Positions 1-5,194 of a DNA stretch of 5,195 bases are shown in pieces. The stretch's first letter is position 1; every line of letters starts with the position of its first letter. Position numbers and translations under genes: made by a program. The notes below the pieces were generated by a model that saw nothing but the letters and a program-made list of their open reading frames with translations, was not told the DNA's origin and searched no databases. The DNA is from Candidatus Omnitrophota bacterium. GTDB lineage: Bacteria; Omnitrophota; Gorgyraeia; Gygaellales; Profunditerraquicolaceae. Location of the stretch: the NCBI GenBank assembly GCA_023228185.1, contig JALOBQ010000072.1:1-5195 (forward strand). Direction: 5' to 3'.

Positions 1-2
1 AA

Positions 3-263
3 CAAGACGATAAATTTTCTGAAGGCGCTACCCCTAAGAAAATGGGAAGAACTCATTCTGATTTATTCCTAGAAATTAAAGATGATCCGCGCTGCGTTGT
101 AGCGTTCTTGACTATTACTTCATTTGTAATGTTTTCATTCCAATTAAGCAACTTGTCGTTAACTCGATATTTGAAGATTTCTCTTGTAACTTCTTTTATA
201 TTTAGTGTTGTTTGGTTTTGTACACCAGTAATAATATACATTTTAAAAAAACTGAAAAGATAA
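3..263 (+). CDS. Partial small membrane protein, unrecognised
   Basis: I do not recognise this protein. The frame is open from the left edge of the window to a TAA at 261-263, so the gene probably begins outside; an ATG at 42 could instead be an internal start. The visible 86 residues have a polar, charged N-terminal part (QDDKFSEG, then EIKDDPR) followed by two hydrophobic stretches, roughly VVAFLTITSFVMF and ISLVTSFIFSVVWF running on into VIIYIL. The protein ends in a basic tail, KKLKR. This suggests two transmembrane helices with a cytoplasmic basic C-terminus. It converges on the minus-strand tRNA unit and is followed by a GC-rich hairpin at 311-342 that could end its transcript. An overlapping antisense frame (53-268) is a less likely alternative. 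That the frame is real is an inference from the membrane-like composition and the downstream hairpin. Confidence 0.5.
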   Translation, partial: QDDKFSEGATPKKMGRTHSDLFLEIKDDPRCVVAFLTITSFVMFSFQLSNLSLTRYLKISLVTSFIFSVVWFCTPVIIYILKKLKR

Positions 264-310
264 GTCATTTCTTAAGTTTCCAAATAAATCATTTTCTTAA
301 GAAAAGTTAA

Positions 311-342
311 AAATCCCGCCCTTCTTGAAGAGAGCGGGGTTT
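311..342 (+). terminator. Possible intrinsic terminator of the left-end gene
   Basis: AAATCCCGC (311-319) pairs with GCGGGGTTT (334-342), with one G-T wobble. Between the arms lies an inner stretch that can itself fold (CTTC/GAAG). A-rich sequence precedes the stem and TTT closes it, as in an A/T-flanked bidirectional terminator. The T-run is only three bases before GC-rich DNA begins, and bases 337-342 are shared with a second, stronger stem, so termination efficiency is uncertain. Confidence 0.45.
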
Positions 343-370
343 GCGGCCGGGCGCGGGCGGCCGCAAACCC
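337..370. repeat. GC-rich inverted repeat (13-bp stem)
   Basis: Bases 337-349 (GGGTTTGCGGCCG) are the exact reverse complement of 358-370, with an 8-base GC-only loop. The block is far more GC-rich than its surroundings and contains a NotI-like core on the right arm. Its left arm overlaps the right arm of the hairpin at 311-342, so the two structures exclude each other. It may be a terminator component or a small inserted palindromic repeat; the sequence alone does not decide. Confidence 0.7.
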
Positions 371-404
371 AAGTGTTTCGCCAAATTTTCTGCCCCAAAA
401 ACAA

Positions 405-434
405 AAAGACCTTATTCCTAGGAATAAGGTCTTT
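405..434 (-). terminator. Intrinsic terminator of the tRNA-Asn unit
   Basis: Bases 405-434 form a perfect 30-bp palindrome centred on CCTAGG, with arms AAAGACCTTATTCCT and AGGAATAAGGTCTTT. Read on the minus strand it begins seven bases after the tRNA CCA end. It is followed by T-rich sequence (TTTTTGTTTTTGG), the layout of a Rho-independent terminator. It most likely ends the transcript carrying the GIY-YIG gene and tRNA-Asn. Confidence 0.85.
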
Positions 435-441
435 GAAAAGA

Positions 442-517
442 TGGCTCCCCCTCATGGACTCGAACCATGGACCTGGAGATTAACAGTCTCTCGCTCTACC
501 AACTGAGCTAAGGGGGA
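442..517 (-). tRNA. tRNA-Asn (anticodon GTT), CCA encoded
   Basis: This 76-base cloverleaf reads asparagine codons AAC and AAU. The acceptor strands TCCCCCT (517-511) and AGGGGGA (452-446) pair perfectly. The D stem is GCTC/GAGC around AGTTGGTA, and the anticodon loop is CTGTTAA with GTT at 484-482. The anticodon stem has four good pairs and an A-C mismatch at its top. The T arm is CATGG-TTCGAGT-CCATG, the discriminator is G, and CCA is encoded at 444-442. The first 33 bases are repeated upstream at 755-807, and the overlapping GIY-YIG frame stops inside its anticodon loop. A TATAAA at 526-531 could be a weak promoter of its own, but no well-spaced -35 is visible, so it probably depends on the promoter at 812-840. 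The gene looks intact and functional. Confidence 0.97.
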
Positions 518-752
518 ATAGCTTATTTATAAAATCTCTTCCGGTACCGGATTTTAAATACTTCTCTTGATGCCGTGCTGATACTCGATCAACAAACTCT
601 TCTCTATATATCAACTCAAAAGGCCTATGGCCTCTTGTATATTTTGAATACCCAGAATTATGTTCAACTAGTCTCTTGTTCGGATCTCTTGAAATCCCTA
701 CGTAATTGCTATTATCCTTATTGCTCCTCAGGACATATACAAAAACTTTCAT
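480..752 (-). CDS. Small GIY-YIG nuclease overlapping tRNA-Asn
   Basis: This 90-residue frame is a single-domain GIY-YIG endonuclease of the short UPF0213/UvrC-N-like kind, a fold that cuts DNA with one metal ion. Visible family features are the GIY-equivalent VYVLRS (Y6), the YIG-equivalent NYVG (Y17-G19), R27 and H31 in KRLVEHN, RPFELIYREEF (43-53), and the catalytic-type E63 in EKYLKSGTGRDF. All key residues are present. The domain is complete by about residue 78. Residues 79-90 (FPLSSVGRARDC) are translated tRNA-Asn sequence, and the TAA stop is bases 36-38 of the tRNA. The ATG lies two bases after the broken upstream tRNA half, whose anticodon-stem GAGAG sits five bases before it and may serve as Shine-Dalgarno. 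The gene is probably transcribed from the tRNA promoter at 812-840. The family is clear; a role as a homing or mobility nuclease is inferred from the flanking repeats. Confidence 0.85.
   Translation of the reverse strand: MKVFVYVLRSNKDNSNYVGISRDPNKRLVEHNSGYSKYTRGHRPFELIYREEFVDRVSARHQEKYLKSGTGRDFINKLFPLSSVGRARDC
485..518 (-). repeat. Direct repeat, copy in the intact tRNA-Asn
   Basis: This 34-bp block covers tRNA-Asn bases 1-33 plus one base of leader. It is repeated exactly at 755-808, apart from a 20-bp insertion there. Downstream in the sense of transcription it continues as GTTAATC of the intact tRNA. The repeats bound a 270-bp unit (485-754) that contains the GIY-YIG gene. Confidence 0.95.
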
Positions 753-754
753 TT

Positions 755-807
755 AGTCTCTCGCTCCCTGCCTGCCGGCAGGCAGGTACCAACTGAGCTA
801 AGGGGGA
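755..807 (-). pseudogene. Broken 5' half of tRNA-Asn
   Basis: On the minus strand this reads TCCCCCTTAGCTCAGTTGGTA, then a 20-bp insert, then GAGCGAGAGACT. Without the insert it is identical to bases 1-33 of the intact tRNA-Asn at 442-517. It stops between bases 33 and 34, immediately before the anticodon, and is followed by AA and the ATG of the GIY-YIG gene. No T arm or 3' acceptor strand is present, so it cannot make a tRNA. It sits directly behind a strong promoter, which suggests it is the original 5' end of the tRNA gene. It may now act as the 5' untranslated region of the nuclease mRNA. The direct-repeat copy extends one base further, to 808. Confidence 0.93.
767..786. repeat. 20-bp perfect palindrome inserted in tRNA half
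   Basis: CCTGCCTGCCGGCAGGCAGG is its own reverse complement. Compared with the intact tRNA it is inserted cleanly between GGTA of the D loop and GAGC of the D stem, with no target duplication visible. In RNA it could form an 8-bp stem with a CCGG loop. From memory, GC-rich palindromes of this CCTGCC/GGCAGG type are scattered through some candidate-phylum genomes; I cannot verify that here. Confidence 0.9.
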
Positions 808-811
808 AAAT

Positions 812-840
812 ATTATAAAGAATGACGGAAAATATTTTAA
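812..840 (-). promoter_or_regulatory. Sigma-70-type promoter of tRNA-Asn/GIY-YIG unit
   Basis: The minus strand has a perfect -10 hexamer TATAAT at 817-812. Seventeen bases upstream lies TTAAAA (840-835), a four-of-six match to TTGACA. A start about seven bases after the -10 would fall at or just before the first base of the broken tRNA half. This is the expected place for a tRNA promoter and is the best promoter candidate in the window. It lies in the 58-bp gap after the ABC-F stop codon, so upstream transcripts may also read through. Confidence 0.7.
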
Positions 841-865
841 CTTAAAAAATAGCTTAAATCAAGGG

Positions 866-2794
866 CTAAATAATCTGGGCTTCCAGTTCCTTCATCTCAA
901 GGTTAAGCTCGCAAATCAACTTATCGATCTCTTTCAACCTACGGCCATACTCTTTAGCTGTTTCTTCATCGCGGTAAAAATGCGGATTAGACAATGCCCG
1001 CGCTTTGGCGTAACTTTCTGTTTCAAGTTGTTCTTTTCTCTTAATTAACCGGTTAATCTTATCGCGAATAATAATATTATGTGATTTACGCGATTTTTCT
1101 TCTTCGCGCCGGGCTTTTTCTTCCTCTTTACTCTTGAGCTTATCAAGTTCGGCTTTATTTCTTTGAAGGTTAACTTTTTGTTTGTGTTGCGGCACAAAAT
1201 CCTGCGCCTGGTCTTTTTTTTCAAGGTAATAATCGAAACCACCCGCGAATTTCCTTACATTGCCGTTTTTAACTTCAATCACATGATTAGCCACAGAACG
1301 GACAAAATAAATATCGTGACTGATAAAAACTATTGTGCCTTGATACTGGTTTAAGGCGCGCACTAACGCTTCCACGGCATCGACATCTAAATGCGTAGTC
1401 GGCTCATCAAGTAAAAGAAAATTCGGCGGGTTGATTAACAGCTTTGCCAGGATAAGCCGGCTTTTTTCCCCACCGGAAAGCACCTTTACTTTTTTTTGCG
1501 CGTCATCGCCGGTAAATAAAAACGCGCCTAAAATCGTGCGGATAGTTTCCTCTGCCATAAATCCGGGGGCAGCGCTATAAGCTTCCTGCAAAACAGTATT
1601 TTCCACGCTTAAAACATCAGTGCGCGTTTGGGAAAAATACCCCGCATCCACGTTGTGCCCGATAACCCGTTTTCCACTGTCAATTTCCAGCACTCCGGCT
1701 AAAATCTTAAGCAACGTAGATTTACCGGCGCCATTTTCACCGGCGAGCACGGATTTCTCACCTTGGGTTACTTCAAAATTAAAATCTTTATACACCTGGA
1801 TATCGCCGTAAGCTTTGGAGATATCCTCTAAAGTCACGATTTTATGGCCGCAGTGTTTTGTAGGAGGAAAACTAAAATCTTTAACGCTCGCCCGGGTATC
1901 CGGAGGCAACTGCACAGCTTCTTTCTCCAACCTTTCTAATGCCGTGCGTTTAGAACGCACTGCGCCGGCTTTATTCGGCTGGGCGTGAAAGCGCGCGACA
2001 AAATGCTCAAGCTGAATACGTTTTTTCTCCTGCTCTTTAAATTGTTTTTCCAAATGTAAAAGCTTTTCAGCTTTGATCTGTTCATAATGCTCGTAATTCC
2101 CCTCAACTTTATAAATAGAGCCATGCTCAAGAATTAAAGTATAATTGGTAACATCGGTTAAAAATGCCCGGTCATGAGAAATCATAATAAACGTTCCGCG
2201 GAAATCCGCCAAATATTCTTTTAACCATAACGCGGCATTTAAATCCAAATAATTGGTCGGTTCGTCTAACAAAAGCAGATCGTAATTATAAGTAAGCAGT
2301 TTACCTAATAAAGCGCGCATCTGCCATCCGCCGGATAATTCGGTTATCGGCCGGTTGAAATCGGATTCCTTAAAACCTAAACCGGAAAGAATTTTTTTAG
2401 CTTTATGTTCCAGTTCAAAAAAACCCAAAGTTTCTAATTCGTGTAATACTTCCCCGTAATATTTTGAATCCGCCTGGTTTGCCGATTCCAGCCTTTCTTT
2501 TTCTTTCTTTAATTTTACAACCTGCTGGTCGCCTTCGGTCAATTCAAAAAGCACTGTATGCTCGGACTTAAAACTTGATTCCTGGGGCAAATAACCGACG
2601 CGCACATTTTTGTTTAGGCGCACCATTCCGGAACTGCTTTCGCATTCCTGCAAGATCAGCGAAAAAAGCGTACTTTTGCCAGCGCCATTGGGCCCGATTA
2701 GGCCAATTTTTTCCCCCTCATTAATATTCAGGGAAATATTCTCAAATAGCACTTTGCTACCGTAATTTTTTGAAAGATTAATTATACTGATCAT
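866..2794 (-). CDS. ABC-F family ATPase (Uup/YdiF-like)
   Basis: This is a soluble protein of 642 residues with two ABC ATPase domains and no membrane segments, the mark of ABC-F proteins, which act on the ribosome in translation or antibiotic protection. Domain 1 has Walker A GPNGAGKST (34-42), signature LSGGW (153-157), Walker B LLLLDEPTN with E178, and switch H207. Domain 2 has GENGAGKST (352-360), LSGGEKSR (439-446), LLLDEPTTHLD with E464, and ISHD (491-494). A charged linker between them (about 235-310, rich in K, E and Q) matches the P-site tRNA interaction motif region. A lysine- and glutamate-rich C-terminal part (about 535-642) is predicted coiled coil, as in Uup- and YdiF-type members. 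The length is typical. The start is four bases after the recR stop with no visible Shine-Dalgarno, suggesting translation coupled to recR. The exact subfamily and substrate cannot be read from the sequence, so no symbol is given. Confidence 0.95.
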   Translation of the reverse strand: MISIINLSKNYGSKVLFENISLNINEGEKIGLIGPNGAGKSTLFSLILQECESSSGMVRLNKNVRVGYLPQESSFKSEHTVLFELTEGDQQVVKLKKEKERLESANQADSKYYGEVLHELETLGFFELEHKAKKILSGLGFKESDFNRPITELSGGWQMRALLGKLLTYNYDLLLLDEPTNYLDLNAALWLKEYLADFRGTFIMISHDRAFLTDVTNYTLILEHGSIYKVEGNYEHYEQIKAEKLLHLEKQFKEQEKKRIQLEHFVARFHAQPNKAGAVRSKRTALERLEKEAVQLPPDTRASVKDFSFPPTKHCGHKIVTLEDISKAYGDIQVYKDFNFEVTQGEKSVLAGENGAGKSTLLKILAGVLEIDSGKRVIGHNVDAGYFSQTRTDVLSVENTVLQEAYSAAPGFMAEETIRTILGAFLFTGDDAQKKVKVLSGGEKSRLILAKLLINPPNFLLLDEPTTHLDVDAVEALVRALNQYQGTIVFISHDIYFVRSVANHVIEVKNGNVRKFAGGFDYYLEKKDQAQDFVPQHKQKVNLQRNKAELDKLKSKEEEKARREEEKSRKSHNIIIRDKINRLIKRKEQLETESYAKARALSNPHFYRDEETAKEYGRRLKEIDKLICELNLEMKELEAQII

Positions 2795-2798
2795 ATTT

Positions 2799-3398
2799 TT
2801 AAAGTGTACGGCGTGATTCCAGGGACTTCGAAAGCGTGGTGGCGTCTGCGTATTCTAAGTTTGAGCCCATCGGCAAGCCTAAGCCTATGCGGCTTAGATG
2901 CACGCCCAGAGGTTTAATTATCTTGCTTAAATAAAGCGCGGTCATTTCGCCTTCCGTATCGGCGTCGGTGGCGATGATTATCTCTTTAATATTATTCTCT
3001 TTTATCCTTTGCATTAAGCTATCTATCTTTAAATCCCCTGGGCCGCGGCCTTCCAGCGGCGACAAAGAACCAAGTAAAACATGGTATACTCCGTGATAAT
3101 TGCCAGCTTTTTCGATTGCCGCGACATCCTGGGGTTTCTCTACGATACAAACCATATCCTTCTGCCGGCTTAAGTCCTGGCATATCTTGCAATGTTCTGC
3201 TTCGCTTAAATTATTACAGATGTGGCAAAAACGCACCGTTTCTTTGACCTTAAGCAAAGAATCAGCGAAAATACGAATCTCATCTTTAGTTGCTCCCAGG
3301 ATATGACTGACAATACGCTCGGCGCTGCGCCTGCCAATACCGGGTAATTTAACCAAAGAATCAATCAATTTTTCCATTGAAACAGTATAATTTGCCAT
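2799..3398 (-). CDS. recR: Recombination mediator protein RecR
   Basis: RecR works with RecF and RecO to load RecA on single-stranded DNA during gap repair. The 199-residue length is normal. A helix-hairpin-helix appears as LPGIGRRSAER (18-28), followed by a four-cysteine zinc finger (C58, C61, C70, C73). A Toprim domain follows (VCIVEKPQDV with E87, then IIATDADTEGEMTA at 141-154). The conserved C-terminal block GLPMGSNLEYADATTLSKS starts at 174. The Toprim motif reads DAD where well-known RecR proteins have NP-x, which restores a DxD pair. The start is fixed by overlap: dnaX TAA and recR ATG share one base as TAATG, with AAGGAAG four bases upstream. M8 is a possible but less supported start. 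Expression is very likely coupled to dnaX. Confidence 0.97.
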   Translation of the reverse strand: MANYTVSMEKLIDSLVKLPGIGRRSAERIVSHILGATKDEIRIFADSLLKVKETVRFCHICNNLSEAEHCKICQDLSRQKDMVCIVEKPQDVAAIEKAGNYHGVYHVLLGSLSPLEGRGPGDLKIDSLMQRIKENNIKEIIIATDADTEGEMTALYLSKIIKPLGVHLSRIGLGLPMGSNLEYADATTLSKSLESRRTL

Positions 3399-4969
3399 TA
3401 TTCTTCCTTAACGACTCTTGCGCCAAACATTTCGATGGCGGATTTTACAAAAGGATTTGTCCTTACCTCTGCCTGATCCTGTTTATCTTCTTTAGATAAA
3501 ATAAAATTAACTTTCAGGTTTGAATGTGATAATTCAGAAGCGACTTTTTCCACCAAGTCTTTATTGGCCTTCTCTTCCAGGGTCTCTTTATGCAAAGAAT
3601 AATTCTTCGGGAAAGAAACAATCAGAACATTTCCCTGCACGTTAAGCAGTTCACCTTCGTTAAGATACGTGGAAACAGACATCTTAATGCCTGCCAATGT
3701 ATCGATAAGTTTCTGCCAAATATTTTTTATTACGTCGATAGATATTTCCTGGCTAAAACTGCTATTATCAACCGAAGTTTGTTGGGTCCGCTCAACTTCT
3801 ACGCCAGGATCTTCATTTTCCTCTGCCCCTAAAGAAACGTCATCTTTTTTTGTTGCCGGTTTCTGCTTGACGGCACCCTGGCTCTTATCACAAGACAAAC
3901 TGACCAAAGCAATTTCAATCGGAATACGCAAAGAATTCAGGCGTTTTGCCATTTCTTGAGTATTAACTAAAATATTAAAATCCGCGAACAATTCTTCCAA
4001 AGAAAACGCCTGGCTTTGTTTTAAATACCTATCACAGGCTTCCTGAGGCAAATCAATAATCTTCATATCCGCTTTGGTAACTCGGGCAACCATCAGGTTA
4101 CGAAAATGCTCGATCAGATTGGATAAGAAAACTCCCGCGTCTTTACCGGAATCCATTAATTTATTAAAAATCGTCAGCGCTTGGTGCGGATCTTTCCTGA
4201 TTATTTTATCAACAAGGCCAAAAAACGCGTCCTGTTCCACTAAGCCCAAAACACTGACAACATCTTTTAAGGAAATTTGATCCTTGGAGAAAGAAACCAG
4301 TTGGTCAAGAATTGATTCAGCGTCTCGCAGGGAACCGTCGCTGGCTTTAGCAATGGCAAAAAGCACTTCTTTGTCCACAGAAATCTTTTCCGCTTTGACA
4401 ATACGCTCCAACTGGGCGATAATCTCGACAACTGAGATACGCCGGAAATCCAACCGCTGGCAGCGCGAAAGTATCGTCGGCATGATCTTATGCGGATGGG
4501 TAGTGGCAAAAATGAATTTGACAAACTCCGGCGGCTCTTCTAATGTTTTTAACAAAGCGTTAAAACCATCAGAAGTTATCTGATGCACTTCATCAATGAT
4601 GTAAACTTTAAATTTACCGCTGGAAGGAGCGAACTTTACGTTTTCCCGCAGCGCCCTGATTTCATCAATACCGCGGTTAGAAGCTCCGTCAATTTCAATC
4701 ACATCTAATGAACGGCCCTGGATGATCTCAAGGCAAGATGGGCATTTCTGGCAAGGCGTAAGCGTTGGGCCAGATTTACAATTCAAGGATTTTGCCAAAA
4801 TTCTGGCTGTAGAGGTCTTACCGACACCGCGCGGCCCGGCAAAAAGATAGGCATGAGCCAACCTATTTTTTTCGATCGCGCTTTTTAAAGTATTAACGAT
4901 ATGGTTTTGGCCAACGATGCTGTTAAAATCCTGCGGCCGCCATTTTAATGCGAATACTGTGTAAGGCAT
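3398..4969 (-). CDS. dnaX: DNA polymerase III subunit gamma/tau (DnaX)
   Basis: DnaX is the ATPase of the clamp loader, which opens and loads the sliding clamp and, in its tau form, tethers the polymerases. The N-terminus MPYTVFALKWRPQDFNSIVGQ matches the family start. Visible in order are Walker A GPRGVGKT (45-52), a zinc module (C64, C73, C76, C79), Walker B IIDEVH (124-129), sensor 1 ATTHPHKI (155-162), the arginine finger SRC (168-170), and sensor 2 GSLRDAES (212-219). The collar domain ends near residue 360. A polar acidic linker (about 363-408) and a folded C-terminal region complete 523 residues, shorter than E. coli tau but typical for many bacteria. An A7 run at codons 374-375 may produce a shorter form. 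There is no clear Shine-Dalgarno before the ATG, 15 bases after the upstream stop. recR overlaps the stop by one base. Confidence 0.97.
   Translation of the reverse strand: MPYTVFALKWRPQDFNSIVGQNHIVNTLKSAIEKNRLAHAYLFAGPRGVGKTSTARILAKSLNCKSGPTLTPCQKCPSCLEIIQGRSLDVIEIDGASNRGIDEIRALRENVKFAPSSGKFKVYIIDEVHQITSDGFNALLKTLEEPPEFVKFIFATTHPHKIMPTILSRCQRLDFRRISVVEIIAQLERIVKAEKISVDKEVLFAIAKASDGSLRDAESILDQLVSFSKDQISLKDVVSVLGLVEQDAFFGLVDKIIRKDPHQALTIFNKLMDSGKDAGVFLSNLIEHFRNLMVARVTKADMKIIDLPQEACDRYLKQSQAFSLEELFADFNILVNTQEMAKRLNSLRIPIEIALVSLSCDKSQGAVKQKPATKKDDVSLGAEENEDPGVEVERTQQTSVDNSSFSQEISIDVIKNIWQKLIDTLAGIKMSVSTYLNEGELLNVQGNVLIVSFPKNYSLHKETLEEKANKDLVEKVASELSHSNLKVNFILSKEDKQDQAEVRTNPFVKSAIEMFGARVVKEE
3403..3409 (-). 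promoter_or_regulatory. Ribosome binding site of recR inside dnaX
   Basis: AAGGAAG on the minus strand lies within the last codons of dnaX, four bases before the recR ATG (six from the AGGA core). It supports the start at 3398 over the internal M8. It is the clearest Shine-Dalgarno in the window. Confidence 0.75.
3840..3851 (-). promoter_or_regulatory. Candidate dnaX frameshift/slippage site
   Basis: On the minus strand codons 373-376 read ACA AAA AAA GAT, giving the heptamer A-AAA-AAA in the correct register for a -1 shift. After the shift the ribosome reads AGA then TGA (3842-3840), ending a 376-residue product that keeps the AAA+ and collar domains and loses the tau-specific part. An RNA with one extra A would give the same product. 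A small stem (TGCCG/CGGCA) lies just upstream; I see no strong downstream hairpin and no Shine-Dalgarno-like stimulator ten bases upstream. Confidence 0.5.
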
Positions 4970-4984
4970 TTAAGTTAGAAAGAT

Positions 4985-5194
4985 TTATTTATTGTTTACC
5001 TGAATTTGTTGAATTTTCACGCTTTTATCCGTAAGGTAATCTAAGGCCCGGTTGACCTCTTCCTGCTCGCCTTCAACCGTAAGAATCGCCCATCCGGCGG
5101 ACATCGCAAAAGACGCCTCGATAATATTCAAATCGATCTGAAAATTTTTGCAAAGATAACAAATAATCGATTCATCCTGCAGGGCTCCGGGGAA
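4985..5194 (-). CDS. NIL-domain protein, C-terminal part
   Basis: The gene enters from the right edge, so its start is not in the window. The visible 69 residues resemble a NIL domain, a small ACT-like fold found at the C-terminus of MetN methionine ABC ATPases and in small ferredoxin-linked or stand-alone proteins. Typical features are FPGALQDESIICYL at the beginning, then FQIDLNIIEASF, a glycine-tryptophan turn SAGWAILTVEG, and EEVNRALDYLTDKSVKIQQI. The last residues (QVNNK) follow the end of the domain, so the protein ends with it. The stop lies 15 bases before the dnaX ATG on the same strand, suggesting one transcript. Which protein the domain belongs to cannot be told without the missing part; a MetN-type ATPase or a short NIL protein are both possible. 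Confidence 0.8.
   Translation of the reverse strand, partial: FPGALQDESIICYLCKNFQIDLNIIEASFAMSAGWAILTVEGEQEEVNRALDYLTDKSVKIQQIQVNNK

Noticed and set aside
53..268. A minus-strand frame of 71 codons opposite the left-end gene.
   Set aside because: It has no recognisable domain. The plus-strand frame stays open to the window edge, has two clear hydrophobic segments and is followed by a terminator-like hairpin.
265..305. Near-repeats TCATTTCTTAAG and TCATTTTCTTAAG, the second within the palindrome TTTTCTTAAGAAAA at 292-305.
   Set aside because: They are short, AT-rich and only two copies, with no adjacent plus-strand gene to regulate. Chance similarity in AT-rich DNA is sufficient.
540..551. 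A 12-bp palindrome, TCCGGTACCGGA, inside the GIY-YIG gene.
   Set aside because: It encodes conserved family residues (KSGTGR), so codon choice explains it, and no second copy or flanking structure supports a regulatory role.
519..754. A group I or other self-splicing intron interrupting tRNA-Asn at the anticodon loop.
   Set aside because: The space between the two tRNA copies is filled by the GIY-YIG coding frame, leaving no room for a catalytic core. The downstream copy is a complete tRNA, so splicing is not needed to make it.
575..796. A plus-strand frame of 73 codons across the nuclease gene, ending in SLPACRQAGTN.
   Set aside because: It is antisense to the GIY-YIG gene, and its tail is a translation of the inserted palindrome and the tRNA half. 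It has no recognisable domain.
1212..1497. A8 runs in the ABC-F gene (1213-1220 and 1490-1497) as frameshift sites or as errors.
   Set aside because: The frame is intact through both. At the 1213-1220 run the -1 frame stays open for many codons, and no plausible alternative product is evident.
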